Source of the DNA: Streptomyces sennicomposti
GTDB lineage: Bacteria > Actinomycetota > Actinomycetes > Streptomycetales > Streptomycetaceae
Direction of reading: 5' to 3'
Assembly (NCBI RefSeq): GCF_019890635.1
Contig: NZ_JAIOAB010000025.1
Location: forward strand, 28,666-92,665
Length of the DNA stretch: 64,000 bases
How positions within the stretch are numbered: position 1 is the first letter of the stretch; each line of letters begins with the position of its first letter. Below are positions 9,128 to 20,396 of the stretch, piece after piece. A program made the position numbers and the translations under genes. The notes beneath the pieces were generated by a model. That model worked only from the letters and a program-made list of their open reading frames with translations, did no database searches and was not told the DNA's origin.

Positions 9128-9162
9128 CGAGGGCTCCCGTACGGCGCGTACGGGAGCCCTCG
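9128..9162. terminator. bidirectional terminator between the DUF349 gene and relA
   Basis: A perfect 16-bp stem (9128-9143 with 9147-9162) has a 3-base GCG loop. It sits 28 bases after one stop codon and 16 bases after the other, between convergent genes. Confidence 0.9.
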
Positions 9163-9177
9163 TCGTGTGTGCGCGGG

Positions 9178-11691
<2,514 letters not shown>

Positions 11692-11809
11692 GAGGACTCC
11701 TCGTGCGCGATCCGGGTCCCCCGGTCAGGCTCCGGAAACCCCATGGTAGCGATCCCGGGCCGCGGGATCGCCTTCAGTCCGGCGTGCGGGCTGTTCCCTG
11801 TGCGAACAC

Positions 11810-11846
11810 CTGAGACGGGCGCCGGATTCCTCCGGGCCCGTCTCAG
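11810..11846 (-). terminator. hairpin between apt and relA
   Basis: CTGAGACGGGC at 11810-11820 pairs perfectly with 11836-11846, and the intervening bases form a further CCGGA/TCCGG stem with one bulged G, giving about 16 bp in all. It follows the apt stop by 50 bases and could terminate or attenuate read-through into relA. Confidence 0.75.
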
Positions 11847-11896
11847 TGGTGCCGTCTGTGCGAATACGGGGCTTTTGTCCCGTATCCACGCTTCGG

Positions 11897-12436
11897 TCAG
11901 ACCTGGAGCAGCGCCTCCAGGGGCGCTCCGTCCAGGGCCGGCTCCAGCCGGGCCCGGCCGCCGAGGAAGCCGAGTTCCATCAGGACGGCGACGCCGGCGA
12001 TCCCGGCGCCCGCCCGGCGGATCAGTTGCAGGGAGGCCTCGGCGGTGCCGCCGGTGGCGAGGACGTCGTCCACGACCAGGACGCGGTCGCCCGCGGTCAG
12101 GTCCTCGGCGTGCACCTCGATCTCCGCCGAGCCGTACTCCAGGTCGTAGGCCTGGCGGAGGGTGGCTCCGGGGAGCTTGCCCGCCTTGCGCACGGGGATG
12201 AACCCGAGGCCCGCGCGGACGGCGACGGGGGCGCCGAGGATGAAGCCGCGGGCCTCCAGGCCGACGATCTTCGTGGCGCCGGTGCGCTCGGCGATCTCGG
12301 CGAACGCGTCGGTCAGGGCGGTGAACGCCGCCGGGTCCGCCAGGAGCGGCGTGATGTCCTTGAACATCACGCCCTGCTCCGGGTAGTCCTCCACATCGCG
12401 GATGCGGCTGAGCAGCAGTTCCTGGATGTCGGTCAT
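11897..12436 (-). CDS. apt: adenine phosphoribosyltransferase
   Basis: Apt salvages adenine to AMP using PRPP. The 179-residue protein has the family N-terminus (IRDVEDYPEQGVMFKDITPLL) and the PRPP-binding loop VLVVDDVLATGGTAEA. I start it at ATG 12436 (MTDIQELL). An in-frame GTG at 12445 (VTAMTDIQ) overlaps the secF stop as GTGA and is an alternative that would couple translation to secF. It is the last gene of the yajC-secD-secF-apt run and precedes relA, which may connect purine salvage and (p)ppGpp in expression. Confidence 0.96.
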   Translation of the reverse strand: MTDIQELLLSRIRDVEDYPEQGVMFKDITPLLADPAAFTALTDAFAEIAERTGATKIVGLEARGFILGAPVAVRAGLGFIPVRKAGKLPGATLRQAYDLEYGSAEIEVHAEDLTAGDRVLVVDDVLATGGTAEASLQLIRRAGAGIAGVAVLMELGFLGGRARLEPALDGAPLEALLQV

Positions 12437-12441
12437 CGCGG

Positions 12442-13557
12442 TCACCGGCGCTTCCCGGAGGGCCGGCCACGGCCCCGGCTGCGGGAGGCGCCCTGCTCGC
12501 GCGGGCCGACGACCGCGGGAGCGGCGTCCTCGGGCTCCTCGCCGAAGGACGCGCCGGCGCCCTGCGCCTCGGGCTCGCCCTGCGCGCCGGCCTGCGCCCG
12601 CTTGGCCAGGACACGCTTGCGCAGGGCCTTCATCTGCGGCTCGCGCTCCTTGAGGTCGGCAACGAGCGGCGTGGCGATGAAGATCGAGGAGTACGCACCG
12701 GCCGCGAGGCCGACGAACAGCGACAGCGAGATGTCGTTGAGCATGCCCGCGCCGAGCACGCCGCCGCCGATGAACAGCAGGCCGGCCACCGGCAGCAGCG
12801 CGACCACGGTGGTGTTGATGGAGCGCATCAGCGTGCCGTTGATCGACTGGTTGGCGATGTCGCTGTAGGTCCAGCGGGTCTGCTTGGTGATGTCCTTCGT
12901 CTGCTCCTTGAGGCTGTCGAAGACGACGACCGTGTCGTAGAGCGAGTAACCGAGGATGGTCAGCAGACCGATCACGGTGCCCGGCGTGACCTCGAAGCCG
13001 ACGAGGGCGTAGATGCCGGTGGTGATCGTGATGTCGTGGATCAGGGCGACCAGGGCGGCCAGCGCCATCCGCCACTCGAAGGCGATCGCCAGGTAGATCA
13101 CGACCAGGACCATGAAGATCGCCAGGCCTTCCCAGGCCTTGTTGGCGATCTGCTTGCCCCAGCTCGGGCCGACCAGGTCGGCGTTGAGCTGCTCGGGGTT
13201 GACCTTCAGGTCCTTGGACAGGGCGTCCTTGATCTCGTCGGACTTGCCGGTGTCGATGCCGGCGATCTGGATGCGCAGGCTGCCGTCACCGAGCTTCTGC
13301 ACGATCGCGTCGTGGCCGGAGGCCTCTTCGGCGTACGTCTCGGCCTGGCTGACCGAGGTCGTCATGTGCTTGGGGGTGGTGAAGACCGCTCCGCCCTGGA
13401 ACTCGATGCCCATGTTCAGGCCGCGCACCGCCAGGCCGAGGATGGCCGTGATGGTGATCAGGATGGAGATGCCGTACCAGATCTTGCGGTTCTTGACGAA
13501 GTCGTAGCCGACCTCGCCACGGTGGAGTCGGGCGCCGAGGCTGCCGATCTTCGACAT
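12442..13557 (-). CDS. secF: protein translocase subunit SecF
   Basis: SecF works with SecD in the cytoplasmic membrane to help the Sec translocon release exported proteins using the proton gradient. The 371-residue protein has six membrane segments, the P1-domain signature GIEFQGG and the conserved SecF loop (GYSLYDTVVVFDSLKE). A hydrophilic Ala/Glu-rich tail extends about 60 residues past the last helix, as is common in Streptomyces. The ATG start follows GGAGG with 9-base spacing. Only 4 bases separate it from secD. Confidence 0.97.
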   Translation of the reverse strand: MSKIGSLGARLHRGEVGYDFVKNRKIWYGISILITITAILGLAVRGLNMGIEFQGGAVFTTPKHMTTSVSQAETYAEEASGHDAIVQKLGDGSLRIQIAGIDTGKSDEIKDALSKDLKVNPEQLNADLVGPSWGKQIANKAWEGLAIFMVLVVIYLAIAFEWRMALAALVALIHDITITTGIYALVGFEVTPGTVIGLLTILGYSLYDTVVVFDSLKEQTKDITKQTRWTYSDIANQSINGTLMRSINTTVVALLPVAGLLFIGGGVLGAGMLNDISLSLFVGLAAGAYSSIFIATPLVADLKEREPQMKALRKRVLAKRAQAGAQGEPEAQGAGASFGEEPEDAAPAVVGPREQGASRSRGRGRPSGKRR

Positions 13558-13561
13558 ACGC

Positions 13562-15367
13562 TCACGCCTCCTTCGTGTCGACGGGGCGGGCGGGGCGGCG
13601 GGTACGGCGCAGCGGGGGCTTGGCGCCCAGGGCCTTCGGGTCGAGGCCGGACCACTTGTGGCCGTTCGCGTAGAACTTCCTGCGGGCCAGGATCGTCATC
13701 AGCGGCTTGGTGAACAGGAAGACGACGACCACGTCGAGCAGAGTGGTCAGGCCGAGCGTGAACGCGAAGCCCTGCACCTTGCCGACGGTGACGATGAACA
13801 GCACCGCGGCGGCCAGGAACGAGACGAAGTCGGAGACCAGGATGGTGCGCCGGGCCCGCGGCCAGGCGCGCTCCACGGCGGGCCGCAGCGAGCGGCCCTC
13901 GCGGATCTCGTCGCGGATGCGCTCGAAGAACACGATGAACGAGTCCGCGGTGATGCCGATGGCGACGATGGCGCCGCACACCGCCGGCAGGTTCAGCGCG
14001 AAGCCGATGGCCGGGCCGAGCAGCGACATGATCACGTAGGCGAGGATCGCCGAGACCAGCAGTGAGGGGATGGCGATCAGCGACAGGCCGCGGTAGAAGA
14101 TCAGCAGGTAGACGACGACCAGGGCGAGGCCGATGGCGCCCGCGATCAGGCCGGCGTGCAGCTGGTCGCCGCCGAGCGCGGCCGTCACGGTGGTGACGCT
14201 GTCCTCCTTGAAGGTCAGCGGCAGGGCGCCGTAGGAGAGCATGTTGGCCAGGTTCTGCGCGGACTGCTGGTCGAAGCTGCCGGAGATCTCGGCGTTGCCG
14301 CCGGTGATCGCGGTCGTGACCCGGGGGTCGGAGACCACTTCGCCGTCCAGGACGATGGCGAACTGGTTCTGCGGCTCCTGGTTCTGCGCCAGCTTGCCGG
14401 TGACGTCCGCGAACTTCTTCGCGCCCGAGCCGGTGAAGTCGAGCTGCACGATCCAGCCTGCCGCGCCCTGCGTGTCGAAGACCGCCTGGCCCTTCTTGAC
14501 GTCGGTGCCGTCGACGGCGGCCGGGCCGAGGATGTACTTCTGCCACACGCCCGAGGAGTTCTTGCCGCAGGCCACGGTCGGCTCGGTGGGCAGCACGCCC
14601 TTGCCGGCGGTGGCGCGCATGCTCTCCTTGGAGCAGTCGAGCGCGGTGTACTGGGCCTGGAGCTTGGCGGTGGCGTCGTCGCCGGCGCTGCCGCTCGGCG
14701 ACGGGGAGGCGCTGGTGGAGGCCTTCGGGGTGGCGGAGGCCTTGGCGGACGCGGTGGCGCCGGCGGACGGCGTGGCGTCGGCCTTCAGGGCGTCGGTGAC
14801 GGCGCGGCCCTGCTGGGTCGCGGTCGCCGACGGGCTCTCGGAACCGGAGGTCGCCTTCTCGCCGGACTGTGCCGTCGCCTTGCCCGAGGGGCTGGCGGAC
14901 GCCTTGCCCGAGGGGCTCGAGGAGGCGCTCGGCGACGGGCTGGCCGTGGCGGCGCCGGCGGACAGCTCGGTGGCGAGGACCGGACGGAAGTACAGCTTCG
15001 CGGTGGTGCCGACCTGCTCCCGGGCCTGCTTGGAGTTCGTGCCCTTGGGGATGTTGACGATGATGTTGTCGTCGCCCTGGGTCTGGACCTCGGCCTCCGA
15101 GACGCCAAGACCGTTGACACGGCGTTCCATGATGTTCACGGCCGTGTTCATGTTGGTCTTGTTGATCGCGGATTCCTGACCGCGTTCGGGGACCGCCCGC
15201 AGGGTGATGCTCGTACCGCCGGCCAGGTCGATGCCGAGACGCGGGGTGGTGTTCCCCGAGGCGAACATGCCGCCGGTGAGCGCCACGATGGCGATCAGGA
15301 TGAGGGCCAGCGAGCGCCACGGCTTGCTCTGGGCGCTCGCGCTCCGGCCCTTCTTAGGTGCTGCCAC
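13562..15367 (-). CDS. secD: protein translocase subunit SecD
   Basis: This 601-residue SecD has an N-terminal membrane helix (ALILIAIVALTGG), the D1 signature LGIDLAGGTSITL, the D4 region and a C-terminal six-helix unit (GITADSFIVFFERIRDE). It carries an unusual insert at about residues 137-232 made almost entirely of Ser, Ala, Pro, Thr and Lys; this splits the external P1 domain and is probably a flexible spacer. The GTG start (VAAPKKGRSA) is conserved. It forms an operon with yajC (131-base gap upstream) and secF (4-base gap downstream). Confidence 0.97.
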   Translation of the reverse strand: MAAPKKGRSASAQSKPWRSLALILIAIVALTGGMFASGNTTPRLGIDLAGGTSITLRAVPERGQESAINKTNMNTAVNIMERRVNGLGVSEAEVQTQGDDNIIVNIPKGTNSKQAREQVGTTAKLYFRPVLATELSAGAATASPSPSASSSPSGKASASPSGKATAQSGEKATSGSESPSATATQQGRAVTDALKADATPSAGATASAKASATPKASTSASPSPSGSAGDDATAKLQAQYTALDCSKESMRATAGKGVLPTEPTVACGKNSSGVWQKYILGPAAVDGTDVKKGQAVFDTQGAAGWIVQLDFTGSGAKKFADVTGKLAQNQEPQNQFAIVLDGEVVSDPRVTTAITGGNAEISGSFDQQSAQNLANMLSYGALPLTFKEDSVTTVTAALGGDQLHAGLIAGAIGLALVVVYLLIFYRGLSLIAIPSLLVSAILAYVIMSLLGPAIGFALNLPAVCGAIVAIGITADSFIVFFERIRDEIREGRSLRPAVERAWPRARRTILVSDFVSFLAAAVLFIVTVGKVQGFAFTLGLTTLLDVVVVFLFTKPLMTILARRKFYANGHKWSGLDPKALGAKPPLRRTRRPARPVDTKEA

Positions 15368-15498
15368 CTTCTCGTACTCCCTCTCGGGCCGCTCCGCGCC
15401 GGGTCAGCCCGGTGGCGGCCATGACATGGTGTCGGGATCCCGCGCGAAGTGAACACGTCCCAGGGCGCGCGGGCGGTGCCGCGCGCCCTGGAGGGTGA

Positions 15499-15993
15499 CT
15501 ACTTCGCCTCGGAGTCGCCGTCGGTCTTCTTCGGCTCTGCGTCCGCCTTCGCCTCGGCGGCGTCGGCCGGCTCCTCGGCCGCGTCCTTCTTCCCGAGGTC
15601 GATCGGCTTGTCGTCGGAGGCGGTGGAAGCGTCGGCGGCGGGCTCGTCGGTCTCGGTGAGGGAGGAGGCGTCGTCGGGAACGAGGTCGGCGTCGGACTTC
15701 AGGTCGTGCTCGATGCCGTGGACGATGCGGTTGTACTCGTCGTCGGACAGGACGGTGGCGATGGCGTTCTTGGCGAACAGCAGTTCCACGCCCGGTCCGG
15801 CGTCAAGGAGGACCGTGTCGTCGTTGACCTCCTTGACCGTGGCGTACATGCCCCCGATGGTGCGAATTCCGCTGCCGGGCTGCATCTGGTTCCGCATGTC
15901 GGCGGCCTGCGCCTGCTTGCGCTTGGCCGACCGGGTCATCAGGAACATGGCCCCGATGAGCACGATGAACGGGAGGAGGGTCACGAGCTTCAC
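15499..15993 (-). CDS. yajC: preprotein translocase accessory protein YajC
   Basis: YajC associates with SecDF. The 164-residue protein has one N-terminal membrane segment (LLPFIVLIGAMFLMT), the conserved core RNQMQPGSGIRTIGGMYATV and a long acidic Ala/Glu/Asp tail of about 60 residues, which is longer than in most bacteria. The start is GTG 15993 (VKLVTLLP). It is the first gene of the sec cluster and the next upstream gene, ruvB, reads in the same direction 164 bases away. Confidence 0.93.
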   Translation of the reverse strand: MKLVTLLPFIVLIGAMFLMTRSAKRKQAQAADMRNQMQPGSGIRTIGGMYATVKEVNDDTVLLDAGPGVELLFAKNAIATVLSDDEYNRIVHGIEHDLKSDADLVPDDASSLTETDEPAADASTASDDKPIDLGKKDAAEEPADAAEAKADAEPKKTDGDSEAK

Positions 15994-16157
15994 GGGTCGG
16001 AACTTCCTTCACACGACCGCGATGGGGAGCGGCCTGATGGTTGGGGGTGTGCGTGCCGTCGACAAGGGCGGCATCGGCGGAGTCTAAGCGAGTCCGCGTG
16101 CATGGAACAACGCTCAGCATGGCACCTGGGTTCCTGGTCCGGCCAATGCCGCACGCA

Positions 16158-17228
16158 TCACGCCCCGAACAGGTCCCCTTGTCCGTTTCCCGCGGTCTGC
16201 GAACGCGGCGGCGTCAGTCCGAGATGCGCCCACGCCGCCGGGGTGGCGACCCGCCCGCGGGGGGTGCGGGCGAGCAGGCCCTCCCGTACGAGGAAGGGCT
16301 CGGCGACCTCTTCCACGGTCTCACGTTCCTCCCCCACCGCCACCGCGAGCGTCGACAGGCCGACGGGGCCGCCGCCGAACAGCTTCAGCAGCGCCTGGAG
16401 CACGGCCCGGTCGAGCCGGTCCAGGCCGCGCGGGTCGACCTCGTAGACGGCGAGGGCGGCGGCGGCGATCTCACGGGTGATGACGCCGTCCGCCTTGACC
16501 TGCGCGTAGTCGCGCACCCGGCGCAGCAGCCGGTTGGCGATCCGGGGGGTGCCGCGGGAGCGGCCGGCGATCTCGGCGGCGCCCGCGGTGTCGATCTCGA
16601 CGTCGAGCAGGCTCGCCGAGCGGTGCACGACGCGCTCCAGCTCGGCGGGCTCGTAGAACTCCATGTGCGCGGTGAAGCCGAACCGGTCGCGCAGCGGGGG
16701 CGGCAGCAGGCCGGCCCGGGTGGTGGCGCCGACCAGGGTGAAGGGGGGCAGCTCCAGCGGGATGGCGGTGGCTCCCGGCCCCTTGCCGACGATGACGTCG
16801 ACGCGGAAGTCCTCCATCGCCATGTAGAGCATCTCCTCGGCGGGCCGGGACATCCGGTGGATCTCGTCGAGGAAGAGCACCTCACCCTCCTGGAGGGAGG
16901 AGAGGATGGCGGCGAGGTCGCCGGCGTGCTGGATGGCGGGGCCCGAGGTGATCCGGATGGGGGCGCCCATCTCGGCCGCGATGATCATCGACAGGGTGGT
17001 CTTGCCGAGGCCGGGCGCGCCGGAGAGCAGCACGTGGTCGGCGGTGGCGCCGCGCGCGCGGGCGGCGCGCAGCACGAGGTCGAGCTGTTCGCGCACCTTC
17101 TCCTGGCCGATGAACTCGCCCAGGTCCTTGGGCCGCAGAGCGGCCTCGACGGCCTGGTCCTCACCGTCGGCGACAGAGCCCACCAGCCGTTCGCCGGCGG
17201 GCGTGTCGGTCGTGTCGTCCCAGTTCAT
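16158..17228 (-). CDS. ruvB: Holliday junction branch migration DNA helicase RuvB
   Basis: RuvB is the hexameric motor that drives branch migration with RuvA. The 356-residue protein has Walker A GAPGLGKTT, Walker B LFLDEIHRM, the RuvB core DFRVDVIVGKGPGA and the C-terminal winged helix (FLVREGLLARTPRGRVATPAAW). The ATG start gives MNWDDTTD. It is separated from ruvA by 452 bases of repeat-rich DNA, whereas ruvA and ruvB are normally almost adjacent; it must therefore either be reached by a long read-through or use its own promoter. Confidence 0.97.
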   Translation of the reverse strand: MNWDDTTDTPAGERLVGSVADGEDQAVEAALRPKDLGEFIGQEKVREQLDLVLRAARARGATADHVLLSGAPGLGKTTLSMIIAAEMGAPIRITSGPAIQHAGDLAAILSSLQEGEVLFLDEIHRMSRPAEEMLYMAMEDFRVDVIVGKGPGATAIPLELPPFTLVGATTRAGLLPPPLRDRFGFTAHMEFYEPAELERVVHRSASLLDVEIDTAGAAEIAGRSRGTPRIANRLLRRVRDYAQVKADGVITREIAAAALAVYEVDPRGLDRLDRAVLQALLKLFGGGPVGLSTLAVAVGEERETVEEVAEPFLVREGLLARTPRGRVATPAAWAHLGLTPPRSQTAGNGQGDLFGA

Positions 17229-17680
17229 GTCTGCTCAGCCTCGGGGAGAGTGGTGGTCGGCGGGCTCGGGTCGGGGTCGGCGGGGCCTGCTGGTCCCGGT
17301 TCGGGACCAGGCCCGTACAGGGACCGGCGGGCCGGGCCGATGTCGGGGTCAGGGGGCGAGGGCGCGGGTCGGGGTCGGGGTCTGGGGTCGCGGGTTGGGG
17401 TCGCGGGGGTCGGGGCCGGTCCCACGTCAGGATCGCAGGTCAGGGACCGTCACCGGAGCAGGGGGCCCGGGCCGGGGACCGGTTCTGGGCCAGGACCGCA
17501 GGTCACAGGCCGCTCCCGGGCCCGGGTCAGGGCCCGGGCCGGGAGCCGCTCCCGTGGCCCCGTGTCGCGGCCGGCGGGCCGCAGGCTGCGGACTCGGCCG
17601 TCGCCCGGGTCGGCGGGCTCGGCCGGTGCCGGGGTCGGCGGACTCGGCCGGTGCCGGACAAGGGGCTCGGCCGGTGCCTG
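17229..17680. repeat. repeat-filled spacer between ruvA and ruvB
   Basis: This 452-base gap has strongly biased composition. It contains GGTCGGGGTC-type short repeats (17260-17400), two copies of CAGGAxCGCAGGTCA (near 17430 and 17491), a hairpin at about 17284-17312 (TGGTCCCG/CGGGACCA), a second at 17512-17546 (GCTCCCGG.../...CCGGGAGC), and a 25-bp tandem repeat (GGCTCGGCCGGTGCCGG core) at 17609-17633 and 17634-17658 with a third diverged copy running into the ruvA stop. I see no gene in it. Confidence 0.75.
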
Positions 17681-18286
17681 TCAGCGGGTTCGGTTCAGGG
17701 TCTGCAGGGCGGCCTTCAGCAGCTGTCCGACCTGGGGCGCGCCGCCGGCCGCCTCGGCCTGCGGGGTCACCGCGGCGACGGCCTCGTCGGCCTCCCGGGT
17801 GGCGTAGCCGAGGCCGATGAGGGCGGCGTGCAGCTGGTCGCGCCAGCCCTGGGTGACGGGGGCGCCGACGGCGGGGGCGCCGACCGGTGCGCCGAGCCGG
17901 TCCTTCAGTTCCAGCAGGAGCTTCTGGGCGCCCTTCTTGCCGATGCCGGGCACCGCGGTGAGCGCCTTCTCGTCGCCGGTGGCGACCGCGCGGCGCAGGG
18001 CGTCGGGGGCGTGCACGGCGAGCATGGCCTGGGCGAGGCGGGGGCCGACGCCGCTGGCGGTCTGCAGGAGTTCGAAGACCTGGCGCTCGTCGTCGTCGGC
18101 GAAGCCGTACAGGGTGAGCGAGTCCTCGCGGACGACCAGGGAGGTGTGCAGCTTCGCGGGCTGCCCGATCCGCAGAGTCGACAGCGTGTTCGGGGTGCAC
18201 TGGACGGTCATGCCGACGCCGCCCACCTCGATCACCGCGGTGTCGGGGGCGAGGGCGGCGACGGCGCCGCTGACGAAGGCGATCAT
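17681..18286 (-). CDS. ruvA: Holliday junction branch migration protein RuvA
   Basis: RuvA is the junction-binding tetramer that loads RuvB. In 201 residues it shows the N-terminal OB fold (MIAFVSGAVAALAPDTAVIEV), two helix-hairpin-helix motifs (SGVGPRLAQAML and VPGIGKKGAQKLLLEL) and the C-terminal RuvB-contact helix bundle (IGLGYATREADEAV). The ATG at 18286 overlaps the ruvC stop as ATGA, so the two are translationally coupled. Confidence 0.97.
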   Translation of the reverse strand: MIAFVSGAVAALAPDTAVIEVGGVGMTVQCTPNTLSTLRIGQPAKLHTSLVVREDSLTLYGFADDDERQVFELLQTASGVGPRLAQAMLAVHAPDALRRAVATGDEKALTAVPGIGKKGAQKLLLELKDRLGAPVGAPAVGAPVTQGWRDQLHAALIGLGYATREADEAVAAVTPQAEAAGGAPQVGQLLKAALQTLNRTR

Positions 18287-18831
18287 GCCGTACGGCCTTT
18301 CGATGTCATCGGAGTCCCGGCCGTGTGCCGGGCGACGGCCTGCTGGAGCCGGTTCTGGGCGGGGGCCCGCCAGATGTGGCAGATGGCGAGCGCGAGGGCG
18401 TCGGCCGCGTCGGCGGGCTTCGGGGGCGCGCTCAGCCGCAGCAGCCGGGTGACCATGGCGCCCACCTGGGCCTTGTCCGCGCGTCCGCTGCCGGTGACGG
18501 CGGCCTTGACCTCGCTGGGGGTGTGCAGGGCGACGGGGATGCCGCGGCGGGAGGCGCACAGGATGGCGACGGCACTGGCCTGGGCGGTGCCCATCACCGT
18601 GCGCACGTTGTGCTGGCTGAAGACGCGCTCCACCGCGACGAACTCCGGGCGGTGCTCGTCGAGCCACTGTTCGATGCCCTGCTCGACGGCGACCAGGCGG
18701 TGGCCGAGGTCGGCGTCCGCGGGCGTGCGGACCACGCCGACGCCGATCATGGTCAGCGGCCGGCCGGCGACGCCCTCCACGACACCGACTCCGCACCGGG
18801 TCAGCCCCGGGTCCACCCCCAGTACGCGCAC
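18283..18831 (-). CDS. ruvC: Holliday junction resolvase RuvC
   Basis: RuvC cleaves Holliday junctions symmetrically. The 182-residue protein begins VRVLGVDPGLTRCGVG, with the first catalytic Asp in GVDPG; the remaining acidic residues are in AVERVFSQHN and the C-terminal KPADAADALALAICH. I chose GTG 18831 because GGAAGGGA lies just upstream; an in-frame ATG 18 codons earlier adds nonconserved residues. It leads the ruvC-ruvA(-ruvB) unit, after a terminator that separates it from the yebC-type gene. Confidence 0.96.
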   Translation of the reverse strand: MRVLGVDPGLTRCGVGVVEGVAGRPLTMIGVGVVRTPADADLGHRLVAVEQGIEQWLDEHRPEFVAVERVFSQHNVRTVMGTAQASAVAILCASRRGIPVALHTPSEVKAAVTGSGRADKAQVGAMVTRLLRLSAPPKPADAADALALAICHIWRAPAQNRLQQAVARHTAGTPMTSKGRTA

Positions 18832-18889
18832 GCCCGTCCCTTCCGTCTGCCGCTGTTCGTGCAGGCTATCGGGTGCCACCGACAACGGC

Positions 18890-18922
18890 GGCGGGCCGGG
18901 GGACGTGTCCCTCCGGCCCGCC
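18890..18922 (-). terminator. terminator downstream of the YebC gene
   Basis: GGCGGGCCGG at 18890-18899 pairs with CCGGCCCGCC at 18913-18922, extended by GGG/CCC with a bulged T. It lies 24 bases after the YebC stop and before ruvC. Confidence 0.75.
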
Positions 18923-18945
18923 TGGGTCGCCGTGCGCGCGGGGTG

Positions 18946-19698
18946 TTACGCGTCGACCTTCTCCATGACCTCGTCGCTGACGTCGAAGTTGGCGAAGACG
19001 TTCTGCACGTCGTCGCTGTCCTCGAGCGCGTCGATCAGCTTGAAGATCTTCTTGGCGCCTTCCTCGTCCAGCTCGACCTGCATGGTCGGGACGAAGTTGG
19101 CCTCGGCCGAGTCGTAGTCGATCCCGGCCTCCTGGAGGGCGGTGCGGACCGCGACCAGGTCGGTGGCCTCGCTGAGCACCTCGAAGTTCTCGCCGAGGTC
19201 GTTGACCTCCTCGGCACCCGCGTCCAGGACGGCGGCCAGGACGTCGTCCTCGGTCAGCTCGCCCTTGGGGACGATCACGACGCCCTTGCGGTTGAACAGG
19301 TACGACACCGAGCCCGGGTCGGCCATCGAGCCGCCGTTGCGGGTCATGGCGACGCGGACGTCGGAGGCGGCGCGATTGCGGTTGTCGGTGAGGCACTCGA
19401 TGAGCACCGCGACGCCGTTCGGACCGTAGCCCTCGTACATGATCGTCTCGTAGTCGGCGCCGCCGGCCTCCAGGCCGCCGCCGCGCTTGATGGCCGAGTC
19501 GATGTTCTTGTTGGGCACCGACTGCTTCTTGGCCTTCTGCACGGCGTCGTAGAGCGTCGGGTTGCCGTCCAGGTCGACGCCGCCCATCCGCGCGGCGACC
19601 TCGATGTTCTTGATCAGCTTCGCGAAGAGCTTGCCACGCTTGGCGTCGATGACGGCCTTCTTGTGCTTCGTCGTGGCCCATTTAGAGTGGCCGGACAT
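18946..19698 (-). CDS. YebC/PmpR family DNA-binding regulatory protein
   Basis: The 250-residue protein has the hallmark N-terminus MSGHSKWATTKHKKAVIDAKRG followed by KLFAKLIKNIEVAAR and the RNAERYxxGPxG-like central region (MYEGYGPNGVAVLIE). YebC family members are described as transcriptional regulators and more recently as factors relieving ribosome stalling; which applies here is unknown. I chose ATG 19698 with GGAGACAGG upstream. The gene conventionally precedes ruvC, as here. Confidence 0.95.
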   Translation of the reverse strand: MSGHSKWATTKHKKAVIDAKRGKLFAKLIKNIEVAARMGGVDLDGNPTLYDAVQKAKKQSVPNKNIDSAIKRGGGLEAGGADYETIMYEGYGPNGVAVLIECLTDNRNRAASDVRVAMTRNGGSMADPGSVSYLFNRKGVVIVPKGELTEDDVLAAVLDAGAEEVNDLGENFEVLSEATDLVAVRTALQEAGIDYDSAEANFVPTMQVELDEEGAKKIFKLIDALEDSDDVQNVFANFDVSDEVMEKVDA

Positions 19699-19777
19699 CT
19701 GCCTGTCTCCTTCGCGTAAACCCATCCTGTACGAACGCCCCCGGGCCGGAAGCAGCCGGGAGGTACCCCCGGAGATC

Positions 19778-20389
19778 CTACAAGGACTCCGCGGCCCGCT
19801 TCGCGCGCACCATGTCGACGAACAGGGCGTGCACCCGGTGGTCGCCGGTCAGCTCCGGGTGGAACGACGTGGCCAGCGCGTCGCCCTGGCGCACCGCGAC
19901 GATGTGGCCGTCGTGCTCGGCGAGCACCTCGGCGCCGGCGCCGACCGACTCGACCCAGGGGGCGCGGATGAAGACGCCCTCCACGGGGTCGCCCGCGACG
20001 CCCCTGACGTCCACGGCGGCCTCGAAGGACTCGTTCTGCCGGCCGAAGGCGTTGCGGCGCACGATCATGTCGATGCCGCCGACGGTCTCCTGGCCCGAAC
20101 GCGGGTCGAGGATCTTGTCAGCGAGCATGATCATGCCGGCGCAGGTGCCGTACACGGGCATGCCGGCGCGCACGCGCGCGCGGAGGGGTTCCATCACGCC
20201 GAACAGGACGGCGAGCTTGGAGATGGTGGTGGACTCGCCGCCGGGCAGGACCAGGCCGTCGACCTCGGCGAGTTCTTCGGGGCGCCTGACCGGCCTGGCC
20301 ACGGCGTCGGCCGCGGCCAGGGCGATGAGGTGCTCCCGTACGTCGCCCTGGAGGGCCAGGACGCCGATGACAGGGGCTTCGTTGCTCAT
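19778..20389 (-). CDS. pdxT: pyridoxal 5'-phosphate synthase glutaminase subunit PdxT
   Basis: PdxT releases ammonia from glutamine for PdxS. The 203-residue protein has the class I glutaminase motifs LPGGESTTIS, the nucleophile cysteine in YGTCAGMIMLA, and the His-Glu pair in SFHPELTGDHRVH. The ATG at 20389 lies 7 bases from the pdxS stop, so the two genes form an operon. Confidence 0.97.
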   Translation of the reverse strand: MSNEAPVIGVLALQGDVREHLIALAAADAVARPVRRPEELAEVDGLVLPGGESTTISKLAVLFGVMEPLRARVRAGMPVYGTCAGMIMLADKILDPRSGQETVGGIDMIVRRNAFGRQNESFEAAVDVRGVAGDPVEGVFIRAPWVESVGAGAEVLAEHDGHIVAVRQGDALATSFHPELTGDHRVHALFVDMVRAKRAAESL

Positions 20390-20396
20390 GGAGTGA

